Positions 1 through 5,188 of a DNA stretch of 5,232 nt are shown here, piece after piece; positions within the stretch are counted from its first letter, which is position 1; each line of letters opens with the position of its first letter. Below the pieces are notes generated by a model, which saw only the letters and a list, made by a program, of their open reading frames with translations, was not told where the DNA came from and made no database searches. Origin of the DNA: Lentisphaerota bacterium (GTDB taxonomy: Bacteria > Verrucomicrobiota > Kiritimatiellia > RFP12 > UBA1067); assembly GCA_022839525.1 (NCBI GenBank), contig JALHET010000254.1, forward strand, positions 1-5,232, in the 5' to 3' direction. A program made the position numbers and the translations under genes.

Positions 1-1587
1 GACTTCATCTACGGCCCGCAGGCCTGGAAACCCGGCCCGGGCGATCTCGAGGTACCGTCCCTGCCGCTCTACTACGGGCAGGAGATCGACGATCCCTCCG
101 CAGCATCCCATCTGATCTTCGTCGACCTGAACGTCGGAAACCTCAAGAACAGCGTGTACCCCGGGGCCGCCCTGACCGACAACGGCGGGGCGAAGGTCGA
201 GTTTGCGTTCACCAACCTCTCCACCCACGCGGCATTCAATGCCTACGGCTGGTGCAGCGCTTCAAACCAGGGCCAGGGGATATCCTGGACGAACCGGGTA
301 GCGGGAGCCGAATCCAGCGGTTACACCGTCGCCGGCGTGCCGCCGGCTCCACCGGTCGCGGCCTTCTCGGCCAACGTCACCGCGGGCGACGCTCCGCTCA
401 CGGTGCGGTTCACCGATCTCTCCACCGGCAACCCGACATCCTGGGCCTGGGACTTCGAGGACGACGGCGTCATTGATAGCGTTGAGCAGAACGCCACGTT
501 CACGTATGCCGCCGCCGGCACCTACACCGTGAACCTGACCGTAGCGAACGCCGGCGGCGGCGACTCCGCGGTCAAGACCGATCTCATCACCGTTACGCCG
601 CCTCCCGGGCCGACTGTCCTCCCCGGGTACAACAACATCTTCATAAGGGTGGCAAACAACGCCGGGGCGAAGTACAACGCGTTCTGCAACAATACCTATA
701 ACGTCATGTTCGAAGGGATCGGCCGCGGCCTCAACGCCCTTCATGTCTCCACCGATCCGGCCGCAAACTTCGGCCAGGTGACGGTGACCGAGAACCAGAC
801 CGGCACCTTCTATGCCACCGACTCCGGCGGGAAGGGATACGAGGACGATATCCTCCTCATGGTCGCCGTCAACGGCACCATCCCCGACAATTTCAGGCTC
901 CGCATCACGGCGGACGGGTATACCTGGACCCCGAACCCCGAGCGGAACCGGGCGCCCTCCCTCGACAACGTGGCGTACCAACCCCTCTCCCTCGACGAGA
1001 CCTTCACAAAGGCAGACTTCATCTACGGCCCGCAGACCTGGAAACCGACCGGAAACGAGGCGGATTATCCCCTCCACGCCGGCCAGGATATGAATGACGC
1101 GGAGAACACCTTCCTCCTCATGTTCATCGACCTCAACGCCGGCGTCCTCCGGCCGAACGAGGCTCTCGTGAACCGGGGAGCGGTCAGGATCAACTACGAC
1201 CTCGATAACCTGGAATCGTTTGCCGCTTTCAGCGTATACGGCTACTGCAGGAACCCCAACAACGGCGACGATGTGATCGCCTGGACAAACGCCCTCTCCT
1301 CCGATAAGGTGATGAGCGGCTACTCGGTCATCGGTAACGCAGGAAAGCCCGTGGCGGCGTTCTCGGCCGACAGAACGGGCGGATGGGCTCCGTTAAGCGT
1401 TGCGTTCTCGGACCTGTCGGCCGGCCAGCCCACGGCATGGTCGTGGTCGTTTGGCGATGGAGCAACCTCGACCGGGCAACACCCGGTCCACACCTACGAG
1501 GCGGCAGGCAACTATACGGTGCGCCTTGCCGTCACCAACGGCAAGGGCTCCGACACCCTCGTAAAGCAGGGTTATATCACCGTATCA
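1..1587 (+). repeat. Tandem intragenic repeat: surface module plus PKD, period 1014 bases (338 codons)
   Basis: The coding sequence at 1 restarts at 1015: both places encode DFIYGPQ-x-WKP, with only one mismatch over the first 30 or so bases. The matches continue through (F/Y)YGQE versus HAGQD, IFVDLNVG versus MFIDLNAG, YGWC versus YGYC, and then a PKD domain beginning PVAAFSA in both. The visible copies run 1-597 (incomplete at its 5' side) and about 616-1587. Beyond the start of each copy the similarity is clear in protein but looser in DNA, which fits an old duplication under selection. More copies may lie upstream. Confidence 0.85.
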
Positions 1588-1860
1588 AACGTGAAAGGCG
1601 ATTTTAACGGGGATGGGGCCGTCGATATCGGCGATGTCGCAAAGGTTGCCTGCATGGTCGTCGGGAAGACGGGGACCGATCCTGCCGCAGACTTCAACGG
1701 GAACGGTGCGGTCGATATCGGGGATGCGGCAAAGATTGCCTGCTACTTCGTCGGGTCTGATCCTGCACGAAACGGACAGGCCGGCGGGGTATCGGCATGG
1801 TGCCCACCGGGAACCGGTAATAAAAAATCATTATTTTTAGCGCCGTATGAAGTATGTTAA
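1..1860 (+). CDS. Methanogen-type secreted surface protein with PKD domains and C-terminal dockerin, 5'-truncated
   Basis: The frame is open from base 1, so the start and any signal peptide lie outside the window; the first in-window ATG (154) falls inside a domain and is not a credible start. About 619 residues are visible. Order: end of a surface module (1-345), PKD domain (352-597; key motif SWAWDFEDDG), a full surface module (about 616-1344), a second PKD (1348-1587; motif SWSFGDG), and a dockerin-like pair (1594-1761) with two DFNGxGAVDIGD calcium loops. The surface module, with motifs such as DDILLMVAVNGTIPD and DFIYGPQTWKP, resembles the archaeal DUF3344 family, recalled rather than searched. 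PKD domains are beta-sandwich spacers of cell-surface proteins, and dockerins bind cohesins. A cell-envelope or adhesion role is inferred. Leucine is mostly CTC, unlike the genes downstream. The last 34 or so residues after the dockerin look like translated non-coding DNA. Confidence 0.85.
   Translation, partial: DFIYGPQAWKPGPGDLEVPSLPLYYGQEIDDPSAASHLIFVDLNVGNLKNSVYPGAALTDNGGAKVEFAFTNLSTHAAFNAYGWCSASNQGQGISWTNRVAGAESSGYTVAGVPPAPPVAAFSANVTAGDAPLTVRFTDLSTGNPTSWAWDFEDDGVIDSVEQNATFTYAAAGTYTVNLTVANAGGGDSAVKTDLITVTPPPGPTVLPGYNNIFIRVANNAGAKYNAFCNNTYNVMFEGIGRGLNALHVSTDPAANFGQVTVTENQTGTFYATDSGGKGYEDDILLMVAVNGTIPDNFRLRITADGYTWTPNPERNRAPSLDNVAYQPLSLDETFTKADFIYGPQTWKPTGNEADYPLHAGQDMNDAENTFLLMFIDLNAGVLRPNEALVNRGAVRINYDLDNLESFAAFSVYGYCRNPNNGDDVIAWTNALSSDKVMSGYSVIGNAGKPVAAFSADRTGGWAPLSVAFSDLSAGQPTAWSWSFGDGATSTGQHPVHTYEAAGNYTVRLAVTNGKGSDTLVKQGYITVSNVKGDFNGDGAVDIGDVAKVACMVVGKTGTDPAADFNGNGAVDIGDAAKIACYFVGSDPARNGQAGGVSAWCPPGTGNKKSLFLAPYEVC
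1594..1761 (+). other. Dockerin-like domain (two F-hand calcium-binding repeats)
   Basis: Two half-repeats are visible: GDFNGDGAVDIGDVAKVAC and ADFNGNGAVDIGDAAKIAC. Each supplies the D-x-N-x-D/N-G-x-V-D-I-x-D loop that binds calcium in dockerins, followed by a short helix. Dockerins bind cohesin domains and anchor proteins into extracellular complexes; archaeal versions with the DIGD(V/A)AK(V/I)A signature are common in methanogens, where their partners are largely unknown. Both helices carry Cys at the same position, where I recall Tyr or another aromatic residue being more usual. No cohesin is encoded in the window. Confidence 0.85.
1806..1839 (+). terminator. Candidate transcription end of the surface-protein gene
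   Basis: A perfect 5-bp hairpin, ACCGG-GAA-CCGGT (1806-1818), is followed by an AT-rich inverted repeat (TAAAAA 1821-1826, TTTTTA 1834-1839) that contains five T in a row. T-rich runs end archaeal transcription. The site lies inside the annotated reading frame, which is odd for a terminator and supports the idea that the true stop codon lies earlier, near 1758-1760. Confidence 0.4.
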
Positions 1861-2016
1861 GATGATTCATTTATACCCATCCAAATTAATAACGGTCTTA
1901 TACTCCGCTGTTGCACCTTACCTCATCAGCGAAAAGGGATCCATGCACATGCAGGCTTCCGGGTGCAGATCCTGAGTTGGCTTTTCCAGCATCATCGCAG
2001 AACGGCGGGTAATCCC
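1861..2016. other. Non-coding gap holding the archaeal-to-bacterial changeover
   Basis: No convincing gene is seen. The first 60 or so bases are AT-rich and look like methanogen intergenic DNA, with a TATA-like TTTATA at 1870-1875 and a second TTATAC at 1899-1904. After about 1940 the sequence becomes GC-richer and leads into a bacterial signal peptide at 2017. Two GATC sites lie in it (1938-1941 within GGATCC, and 1968-1971). The exact breakpoint cannot be fixed by eye; it most likely lies between about 1900 and 2016. Confidence 0.5.
1870..1875 (+). promoter_or_regulatory. Possible archaeal TATA box
   Basis: TTTATA lies 10 bases after the stop of the surface-protein gene. Methanogen promoters use a TTTATA-type box about 25 bases upstream of the transcription start. 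No clear purine-rich BRE precedes it and no plausible archaeal gene follows within the window. If real, it would belong to a gene cut off at the junction. Confidence 0.2.
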
Positions 2017-2817
2017 ATGAGAGAATGTACACCTATTTGGAATAGCACGCTGCAGAAGCAAACGGCCATCATATTGCTGCTCCTCATCGCCGCACCGGCC
2101 GCGGCGGGCGGCACCTATACCGAGAGCCAGTTCATGGCGGCCGCTAAGGCGCTTGAGGAGGCCAAAGAGTACGACTTGGCTCTTCAGGCATACGACAAGG
2201 TGCTCGCGACGGCCAAAGACATCGCGCTGGTCGCCAACGGCAAGCTGGGCCGCGCCCGCGTGTTGGTGGGGCAGAAGCGTTACGCGGACGCCCGCAAGGA
2301 ACTGGACGCATTCATCAAGGACAAGGATCTGTCAAAGCTGCAACTGGTGGTGGACGCCAACTTGCTACTGGTTGAGGTCGCGAGCGAAGAGGGCAAGGTT
2401 GAAAAGGACGACGATGAGCGCACGCGCCTTTTCAACACGGCGGTCGATGCGTTAAAGATGGTGAAGAAATACCGGAAAGAGCCGGAAGAGATGGTCGAGC
2501 TGGATCTGGCGGCGGGTGAAATCCTGCTGCGCAAGATGGAGGCCGAGAAGAAACTGGGGCTCACCGCGCAAATGGCTGAAACGCGCGGCAAGGCGATTGT
2601 GGCCTTCCAAGTTATGATCCTGAACCTGGATCCCGGCAACGTCAAGCTGGCCGCGACGCTGGAGAAGGCCTATTTCTATTGTGTGCCGTTGCTGCTTGAG
2701 CACAAGAAGTTCAAAGACGCGCAGGAGGACTGTGAAACCTACCTGCGGATCTTCCCGAACGGGCGGTACGCAACCGATATTCAGAACTGGCTGAACCAAG
2801 CGAAGATCGGGCAGTGA
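2017..2817 (+). CDS. Exported TPR-like helical-repeat protein A
   Basis: A 266-residue protein. The ATG at 2017 is chosen because it places a signal peptide correctly: polar N-region to residue 16, hydrophobic core AIILLLLIAAPAAA at 17-30, likely cleavage near 30-31. An upstream GTG at 1963 would add 18 residues that look like non-coding sequence. The only ribosome-site candidate is a weak GGCGGG at 2004-2009. The mature protein is almost all helical and charged. TPR-like helix pairs are visible at about 34-67 (AKALEEAKEYDLALQAYDKVL), 72-104 (GRARVLVGQKRYADARKEL) and 212-246, the last ending LRIFPNGRYA, typical of a terminal TPR. TPRs are protein-binding scaffolds, so a periplasmic adaptor role is inferred. 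It is followed 68 bases later by another exported helical-repeat gene and then exbB and exbD, which suggests a link to that motor. No specific family is recognised. Confidence 0.8.
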   Translation: MRECTPIWNSTLQKQTAIILLLLIAAPAAAGGTYTESQFMAAAKALEEAKEYDLALQAYDKVLATAKDIALVANGKLGRARVLVGQKRYADARKELDAFIKDKDLSKLQLVVDANLLLVEVASEEGKVEKDDDERTRLFNTAVDALKMVKKYRKEPEEMVELDLAAGEILLRKMEAEKKLGLTAQMAETRGKAIVAFQVMILNLDPGNVKLAATLEKAYFYCVPLLLEHKKFKDAQEDCETYLRIFPNGRYATDIQNWLNQAKIGQ

Positions 2818-2840
2818 GGAGCAGGGGGTTAGGCGGAAGG

Positions 2841-2872
2841 GCCTGCCGGTGCGGTTTTTGACAGGCGTTTTT
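2841..2872 (+). terminator. Weak hairpin with T run between the two TPR-like genes
   Basis: GCCTG (2841-2845) can pair with CAGGC (2862-2866) across a 16-base loop, followed by G and five T (2868-2872). This could be a leaky terminator that lowers expression of the downstream genes. The stem is short and the loop long, and the T run directly abuts the next ribosome-binding site, so it may be chance. Confidence 0.25.
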
Positions 2873-2878
2873 AAGGAG
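2873..2878 (+). promoter_or_regulatory. Strong ribosome-binding site for the second exported protein
   Basis: AAGGAG sits 7 bases before the ATG at 2886. It is a near-perfect Shine-Dalgarno sequence, fixes this start, and fits the signal peptide that begins there. Confidence 0.85.
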
Positions 2879-2885
2879 CGAAAAA

Positions 2886-3689
2886 ATGAAGACGTGCATA
2901 CACACAGGATTTATCGCGCTGGCCGTGGCGTTGTCCACCGCCTCCGCTGTGGCTCAAATCGCGGGCGTGATCACGACTACGGAGGGTCGCAAAATAGAAG
3001 GCGCCATCAAGTGGAAAATGCGTGAGAAGGCGTATGCGATCACCGCCAAGGGTGGGAATGTAGAGTTGGAGTTGGCTCCCTCCAGCATCAGCGGCATTGA
3101 GATCCCCCGCCCGAAGGAGTTGGATGCGGCGATCGCCAGTCTACAGCAGGGCAATGCGGCAGCGGCCGTGCCGGTGCTGGAGAAGATCGCGAACGATTAT
3201 CTGATGTTGCAATGGGACGGGCTGGCCACGCGCCTTCTGGCCGAGGCGCATGTGAAGGCCGGGAGCCCGGACAAGGCTCTCCGGGTGTGCGAACAGGTGA
3301 TCGCCGCCAATCCCGAGGCCGCCTATCTTGGCGAGATGGCTCCCGCCTATTGGGCGGCTCTGCTGAAATCCGACCGCGTTGCCAAAGTCGAGGATCTGCT
3401 GACCAAGGCGATCAAGAGCGGCAGCCGGGAGGCTTCCGCCTTTGCGCTGATTATGCGGGGGGATGTGATCCGGGCTTCGGGTGATACGAATGAGATCCTG
3501 AAAAAGGCGCTGCGCGACGGTTATCTGCGCGTGGTGACGCTCTACAAGAGCGAGAGGGCCGCGCAGCCCGAGGCGCTCTACAAGGCGGCCGCGTGCTTTG
3601 AAAAGCTCGGGCAGTCGTCGCGTGCTGACCAGATGAGAACCACGCTTAAGAGCGAATTCGGTTCGTCGGAGTGGGCGCGCAAGCCTTAA
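2886..3689 (+). CDS. Exported protein B: small beta domain plus TPR-like repeats, in exbB-exbD cluster
   Basis: A 267-residue protein with a strong AAGGAG ribosome site. Residues 1-23 form a signal peptide (hydrophobic FIALAVALSTASAVA, likely cut AVA/Q). Residues 25-74 look beta-rich and form a small separate domain: GVITTTEGRKIEGAIKW, a KAY turn, then a second strand pair ending SGIEIPRP. Residues 77-260 are helical, with TPR-like pairs at about 81-107 (GNAAAAVPVLEKIANDY), 112-142 (LLAEAHVKAGSPDKALRVCEQVI), 150-178, and 229-257 (ALYKAAACFEKLGQSSRADQM). Cys 4 is inside the signal peptide without a lipobox, so a lipoprotein is unlikely. The protein should be free in the periplasm. I recall similar proteins beside exbB in PVC bacteria but know no assigned function. 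Position directly before exbB suggests a partner or load for that motor; this is inference. Confidence 0.85.
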   Translation: MKTCIHTGFIALAVALSTASAVAQIAGVITTTEGRKIEGAIKWKMREKAYAITAKGGNVELELAPSSISGIEIPRPKELDAAIASLQQGNAAAAVPVLEKIANDYLMLQWDGLATRLLAEAHVKAGSPDKALRVCEQVIAANPEAAYLGEMAPAYWAALLKSDRVAKVEDLLTKAIKSGSREASAFALIMRGDVIRASGDTNEILKKALRDGYLRVVTLYKSERAAQPEALYKAAACFEKLGQSSRADQMRTTLKSEFGSSEWARKP

Positions 3690-3783
3690 ACGTTTTCCGC
3701 GCCGGAAAGCGCGGGGGTACGGATGGACGGATTTCTGTTAGTACACGAAACTAACACGAACACTAAGGAAAAAACAGAGGTTA
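3690..3783. promoter_or_regulatory. 94-base spacer before exbB with two inverted repeats
   Basis: Two elements are visible. CCGCGC (3697-3702) pairs perfectly with GCGCGG (3709-3714) across a 6-base loop, extendable by G-T pairs; no T run follows, so it is not a normal terminator and may be an mRNA-stability or processing hairpin. GTTAGT (3737-3742) pairs with ACTAAC (3750-3755) around ACACGAA, and ACACGAA recurs at 3754-3760, giving an 11-base direct repeat. No clear sigma-70 promoter was found. Confidence 0.4.
3777..3780 (+). promoter_or_regulatory. Ribosome-binding site of exbB
   Basis: GAGG lies 3 bases before the first ATG (3784) and 6 bases before the second (3787). The spacing favours the second ATG, which would give a protein one residue shorter; both give the same signal peptide. 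Confidence 0.55.
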
Positions 3784-4587
3784 ATGATGAAAAGACTGGT
3801 CATGTCAGCGGTGGTGATGGCAGGGTTGATGATGGGGTCGTCCGTGGTGATGGCGCAAGATGCTGCGGCGCCCGCTGCCGCACCGGCTGCTGCGGCTCCC
3901 GCGCTGGAAGCGTCTGGGGGTGAGGCGGCGAAACAGAAATCGTCTAAAGACAGTACGGGGTTTCTGGCGGTGGTTCTTGGTTCCGGCTGGCTGGGCGTGG
4001 TGTTGTGGGCCGCGCTGTTCGGGTGCGGTGCGGCAGCGATTTACTTCATCGTCGACTGCTCCGTCCTGATCCGCCCGCAGAAGATCATGCCGCAGGCGCT
4101 GATCGATAAGGTTAAGGGTGCCATGGCTGAAGGCGACGTGATGAAGGCACTCCGTGCGTGCGAAACCGAACCCGGCCCCATGGCCAACATTCTCTCCGCC
4201 GGCTTCTCGCACGTGGAGGAGGGTTTCGAGGTGATTCAGGAGTCGATCGGCGCGGCCGCCGATCTGGAGACCGAGCGCATCATGCAGCGGCTCACCTGGA
4301 TTTCGGTCTGCTCCAACTTGTCGCCGATGTTGGGACTGCTCGGCACGGTGCAAGGCATGATCATGTGCTTCGGCACGTTGGCCACAGGCGCCCCGGACGT
4401 TGCCGCGCTGGCTCTCGCCATTGCCCAGGCGCTGTGGACGACTGCCGGCGGCCTGACGATTGCCATTCCCGCCATCACCTGTTACTACAGTATCCGCAAC
4501 AACGCGAACCGTTTGATCCTGCGCATGCAGGCGATGACCATGGAGTTGATCAAAGACTTGCGCAACGTCGAGGTCGTGAGCGACTGA
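3784..4587 (+). CDS. exbB: ExbB/TolQ/MotA-family proton-channel subunit with signal peptide
   Basis: Inner-membrane subunit that, with ExbD, forms a proton-driven motor acting on periplasmic or outer-membrane partners. It has 267 residues. Residues 1-24 look like a cleavable signal peptide (KRLVMSAVVMAGLMMGSSVVMAQ), then a low-complexity Ala/Pro segment at 26-40, then the family core. Transmembrane helix 1 is about 66-90, a cytoplasmic domain runs about 95-170, helix 2 is about 173-198 with the hallmark LGLLGTVQGM at 183-192, and helix 3 is about 207-235 with ALWTTAGGLTIAIPA, the family signature. The exported N-terminal extension is absent from E. coli ExbB but known in several other groups. 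ExbD follows after a structured 160-base spacer. The helices identify the superfamily firmly; ExbB versus TolQ cannot be settled from sequence alone, and no TonB or TolA is visible. Confidence 0.93.
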   Translation: MMKRLVMSAVVMAGLMMGSSVVMAQDAAAPAAAPAAAAPALEASGGEAAKQKSSKDSTGFLAVVLGSGWLGVVLWAALFGCGAAAIYFIVDCSVLIRPQKIMPQALIDKVKGAMAEGDVMKALRACETEPGPMANILSAGFSHVEEGFEVIQESIGAAADLETERIMQRLTWISVCSNLSPMLGLLGTVQGMIMCFGTLATGAPDVAALALAIAQALWTTAGGLTIAIPAITCYYSIRNNANRLILRMQAMTMELIKDLRNVEVVSD

Positions 4588-4747
4588 GGCCTGCGCCGCT
4601 GTCCTGGCCGTCCGGGGTTTCCCGTGCGGCTGGGGCGGACGGCTTCCAGCCGTTTTCCCCGCGATGGGGGGGGGCCGGTCGTCTTTCCGACCCCCCGTAG
4701 CACGTTAGAAAAACTTGCGGCTGAACCCGCGAAACGGATCCTGAAAA
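4588..4747. promoter_or_regulatory. Structured GC-rich exbB-exbD spacer with competing inverted repeats
   Basis: No gene fits this 160-base stretch. GCCGTCCG (4607-4614) is the exact complement of CGGACGGC (4636-4643). Part of the latter can instead pair downstream: ACGGCT (4639-4644) with AGCCGT (4648-4653), loop TCC, followed by TTTT (4653-4656) and enclosed by GGGG (4632-4635) against CCCC (4657-4660). A third hairpin follows: a run of nine G (4666-4674), then GGTCG (4677-4681) pairing with CGACC (4688-4692), with CCCC (4693-4696) against part of the G run. A 4-bp hairpin GCGG/CCGC (4717-4730) lies near the exbD start. It could be an attenuator, a processing site that sets the exbB to exbD ratio, or a repeated palindrome of REP type. 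Confidence 0.5.
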
Positions 4748-5170
4748 ATGGCCAAAGAATACCCACAATGCGAAATCGACATGACGCCAATGATTGACGT
4801 CGTGTTCCAGCTGATTATTTTCTTCGTGGTGACGATGAAAATGAATCAGGATTCCAATCAGGACATCATTTTGGAAGACGGCAAGCACGGCCAGACCCTT
4901 ACGGCGGACAGCATGCCGCCGACCACGCTGGAGATCGAGGTGGACCGCCGCGGCCGCATCTCCATCCACAACGCCACGTTGACCGAACGCAATTTGCGGG
5001 ACATCCTGAGGGCGCGCATCAACAGGCACGGTAACGAGTTCCCCGTGCTGATTCGCGGCGACCGCCGCGCAATGCATGAGAAGGTGCGTAAGGTCATGGA
5101 CATCTGCACGTCCTCCGGGGTTTGGAAGCTTTCTTTCGTGGCGGTCGAGGAGCACAAGAAACGCAACTAG
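4748..5170 (+). CDS. exbD: ExbD/TolR-family biopolymer transport protein
   Basis: Partner of ExbB: one N-terminal membrane helix carries the proton-accepting Asp inside the ExbB channel, and a periplasmic domain passes on the force. The length of 140 residues is normal for the family. Residues 9-30 read EIDMTPMIDVVFQLIIFFVV, the hallmark; Asp17 in MIDVVF corresponds to the essential Asp25 of E. coli ExbD and Asp23 of TolR. The periplasmic part (about 33-136) has the usual pattern, with LEIEVDRRGRISI at 61-73 and a final strand-helix-strand, VLIRGD, then an amphipathic helix VRKVMDICTSSG, then KLSFVAVEE. The start is fixed by the family motif; the ribosome site is poor (only CGGA at 4735-4738), and the spacer upstream can fold strongly, so translation may be controlled. 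The next gene starts 18 bases after the stop. Confidence 0.95.
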   Translation: MAKEYPQCEIDMTPMIDVVFQLIIFFVVTMKMNQDSNQDIILEDGKHGQTLTADSMPPTTLEIEVDRRGRISIHNATLTERNLRDILRARINRHGNEFPVLIRGDRRAMHEKVRKVMDICTSSGVWKLSFVAVEEHKKRN

Positions 5171-5175
5171 CAGAC

Positions 5176-5180
5176 AGGAG
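5176..5180 (+). promoter_or_regulatory. Ribosome-binding site of the last, partial gene
   Basis: AGGAG lies 8 bases before the ATG at 5189, ideal spacing. It supports a real gene starting there and is much stronger than the site in front of exbD. Confidence 0.75.
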
Positions 5181-5188
5181 CGTTCGTT

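Noticed and set aside
262..1077. A 271-codon open frame on the minus strand
   Set aside because: It lies fully antisense to the PKD protein, whose domains are recognisable; the translation is rich in Gly, Arg and Val without any domain, as expected from the complement of GC-rich coding DNA.
1911..1934. TTGCAC as a bacterial -35 box for the downstream operon
   Set aside because: No -10-like hexamer lies 16-18 bases downstream, so a sigma-70 promoter is not supported.
1937..1942. GGATCC at the changeover, as a cloning scar
   Set aside because: A six-base site is not rare in GC-rich DNA and another occurs at 4736-4741 inside ordinary sequence; alone it is not evidence for a ligated insert.
1943..1975. 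Ten-codon open frame (MHMQASGCRS) after AAAAGGGA
   Set aside because: It could be the first codons of an archaeal gene cut at the junction, or a leader peptide, but it is too short and has no recognisable content.
1963..2016. GTG at 1963 as start of exported protein A
   Set aside because: The added 18 residues would push the signal peptide core to about residue 35 and have no ribosome site; ATG at 2017 fits better.
3743..3760. ACACGAA direct repeat as a CRISPR-like array
   Set aside because: Only two 7-base copies with a 4-base gap; far too short for repeat-spacer structure and no cas gene is present.
4158..4700. A 180-codon + strand frame overlapping the end of exbB and the spacer
   Set aside because: It runs out of frame through the ExbB signature helices and is dominated by Arg, Gly and His; a shadow of exbB.
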